Source of the DNA: Faecalibacterium sp. CAG:74
GTDB lineage: Bacteria; Bacillota; Clostridia; Christensenellales; Aristaeellaceae
Length of the DNA stretch: 23,528 nt
Assembly: GCA_000437595.1 (NCBI GenBank)
Contig: FR899902.1
Location: forward strand, 84,280-107,807
Direction: 5' to 3'
Numbering within the stretch: the stretch's first letter is position 1; each line of letters opens with the position of its first letter. Below, piece after piece: positions 22,204 through 23,528 of this stretch. A model generated the notes under the pieces. That model made no database searches and had not been told where the DNA came from. It saw only the letters and a program-made list of their open reading frames with translations. A program made the position numbers and the translations under genes.

Positions 22204-23451
22204 ATGGCGACATATCGCATTCGACCCTGTGCGCGCCTGTCGGGCGAAATCACCGTGCATTCGGCAAAAAACGCGGTGCTGCCCCTGATGTGCGGCGCGC
22301 TGCTGACGCGGGAAACCGTGATCATCGAGCAGATTCCGGCGCTGACGGATGTGAAAACTCTCACGGATATTCTGCGCGACTGCGGCGTTTTGATGCACGC
22401 GGATCAGGCGGAAAAATTGCTGACGATGACGGCGGATTCCCCGCGTTCGCCGCGCCGGGAGGATTTGCTCAGCCGAATGCGCGCGTCGGTGCTGGTAATG
22501 GGGCCGCTGCTGGCGCGGACGGGCTATGCGCGGGTTGCGCTGCCCGGTGGCTGCGCAATTGGTCAGCGTCCGATTGATTTGCACCTGAAGGGCATGGAAG
22601 CCCTCGGCGCGCACGTCGAGCAGACGCCGGGGTTCGTCACCTTGCGCGGAAAACTGCGCGGCGGCAATGTCTACCTTGATTTTCCCAGCGTCGGCGCGAC
22701 GGAGAATATCCTGATGGCGGCGGCACTGGCGCGGGGGACAACGCGCATCGAAAACGCGGCGAAAGAGCCGGAAATCGCGGATTTGTGCGATTTCCTGACG
22801 CAAATGGGCGCGCATATCTCCGGCGGCGGCACGTCCACCATACTCATCGAGGGGCGCGAGACGCTCCACGGCTGCCGCTACCGCCCGATTCCCGATCGCA
22901 TTGAGGCGGGGACGCTGCTGTGCGCCGCCGCGATGACCGAAGGGAGCGTCCTCCTGCGCGGCGTGCGCCCGGAACACATGCGCGCGGTGCTGTATAAGCT
23001 GGGCGAAAGCGGCGTGACGCTGCGGGAAAGCGCGGCGGGTTTGCGCTTGTCTGGCCGCGCGACCCAGCCACTGCAGGTTCGCACGCTGGCGTATCCGGGT
23101 TTTCCGACGGACATGCAGGCGCCGATGATGGCGCTGGCGCTCAGTCTGCGCGGCACGTCCGTGTTCCTCGAAACCATCTTTGAGAACCGCTTCATGCACG
23201 CGCGGGAGATGGTACGCATGGGCGCGAGCATCCGCATTGAGGATAGAATCGCGCTCGTCAGCGGCGGTCATCCGCTGGGTGGAACGAGCGTGACCAGCAC
23301 TGACCTGCGCGGCGGCGCGGCGCTGATGCTGTGTGGATTGCTGGCGGAGGGAGAGACGACGCTGCACGATCCGAATGGGCAGATTGCGAGGGGCTATGAG
23401 GATTTGCCGGGGATGCTGCGGGCACTTGGGGCAGAGGTGGAAGAAGAATAG
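22204..23451 (+). CDS. murA: UDP-N-acetylglucosamine 1-carboxyvinyltransferase
   Basis: Cytoplasmic enzyme that adds enolpyruvate from PEP to UDP-GlcNAc, the first committed step of peptidoglycan synthesis. The 415 residues match the usual 417-420. Key residues are Lys22 in SAKNA (normally GAKNA), the catalytic and fosfomycin-target Cys117 in PGGCAIGQRPID, and the aspartate of YPGFPTDMQAP. The C-terminus reads IARGYEDLPGMLRALGA, where most MurA proteins have LDRGYE. Start ATG 22204 has GAGGAGG upstream. Firmicutes often carry two murA genes; this slightly divergent copy could be either. It is followed within about 25 bp by a dispersed repeat. Confidence 0.95.
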   Translation: MATYRIRPCARLSGEITVHSAKNAVLPLMCGALLTRETVIIEQIPALTDVKTLTDILRDCGVLMHADQAEKLLTMTADSPRSPRREDLLSRMRASVLVMGPLLARTGYARVALPGGCAIGQRPIDLHLKGMEALGAHVEQTPGFVTLRGKLRGGNVYLDFPSVGATENILMAAALARGTTRIENAAKEPEIADLCDFLTQMGAHISGGGTSTILIEGRETLHGCRYRPIPDRIEAGTLLCAAAMTEGSVLLRGVRPEHMRAVLYKLGESGVTLRESAAGLRLSGRATQPLQVRTLAYPGFPTDMQAPMMALALSLRGTSVFLETIFENRFMHAREMVRMGASIRIEDRIALVSGGHPLGGTSVTSTDLRGGAALMLCGLLAEGETTLHDPNGQIARGYEDLPGMLRALGAEVEEE

Positions 23452-23471
23452 GAGAGCAACACGCGGAAGAA

Positions 23472-23528
23472 TTATGGGAGTGCGACCAACTCAATCGCGC
23501 GAAGGGGTCAAGGGGGGACTTCGTCCCT
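23472..23528. repeat. Dispersed intergenic repeat, second copy (cut by window end)
   Basis: Bases 23488-23514 match 1279-1305 at 26 of 27 positions. The copy then forms its own hairpin GGGAC-ttc-GTCCC (23515-23527) in place of the one in the first copy: different loop sequence, same structural position. The rest lies beyond the window. Confidence 0.7.

Overview
The window reads as chromosomal DNA from a GC-rich, Gram-positive, probably anaerobic member of the Clostridia (Firmicutes). The support is strong AGGAGG-type ribosome binding sites, sigma-A-like promoters with 17-bp spacers, a CwlJ-type spore-cortex hydrolase, DapL-route lysine/peptidoglycan synthesis, a Gram-positive-style maltodextrin ABC system and a split 'archaeal-type' glutamate synthase. 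This placement is an inference; no rRNA or other taxonomic marker is present. I saw no tRNA, rRNA or CRISPR array.

Layout. (1) Positions 1-6216, minus strand: a maltodextrin-use locus in transcription order lacI-type regulator, malE-like binding lipoprotein, malF, malG and a secreted GH13 alpha-amylase that runs off the left edge. A terminator-like hairpin lies between malE and malF, and a palindromic operator sits at the regulator's own promoter. (2) 6424-8636, plus strand: dapF and dapL, the last steps to meso-diaminopimelate. dapF is broken near its 3' end by a 38-bp G/T-rich insertion. (3) 8633-8801: a MITE-like palindromic element that contains the dapL stop codon, followed by a bidirectional terminator. 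(4) 8907-10877, minus strand: a MATE efflux pump and a CwlJ-like hydrolase. (5) 11058-18392, plus strand: a nitrogen-assimilation operon of five glutamate synthase genes (glutaminase domain, FMN/Fe-S synthase domain, 16-Cys Fe-S protein, FAD/NAD(P)H oxidoreductase, GXGXG domain), a glutamine synthetase and an ANTAR-domain RNA-binding regulator, ending at a strong terminator. (6) 18407-20476, plus strand: der and plsY, then a second MITE-like element. (7) 20713-22014, minus strand: a DUF512 radical-SAM-like protein. (8) 22204-23451, plus strand: murA. The window ends inside a dispersed repeat also present at 1264-1343.

The most interesting part is region 5. The leader between its promoter (11058-11086) and first gene (11249) can fold two mutually exclusive ways. 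One has two tandem hairpins whose six-base loops (AACGGC and AAGGCT) both carry A at position 1 and G at position 4, the known ANTAR recognition signature. The other is a 12-bp intrinsic terminator followed by TTTTT. The last gene of the same operon encodes an ANTAR protein whose receiver domain has lost its phosphorylation residues. Together these suggest a self-contained, autoregulated antitermination circuit controlling the whole GS-GOGAT cycle, with an input signal other than phosphorylation.
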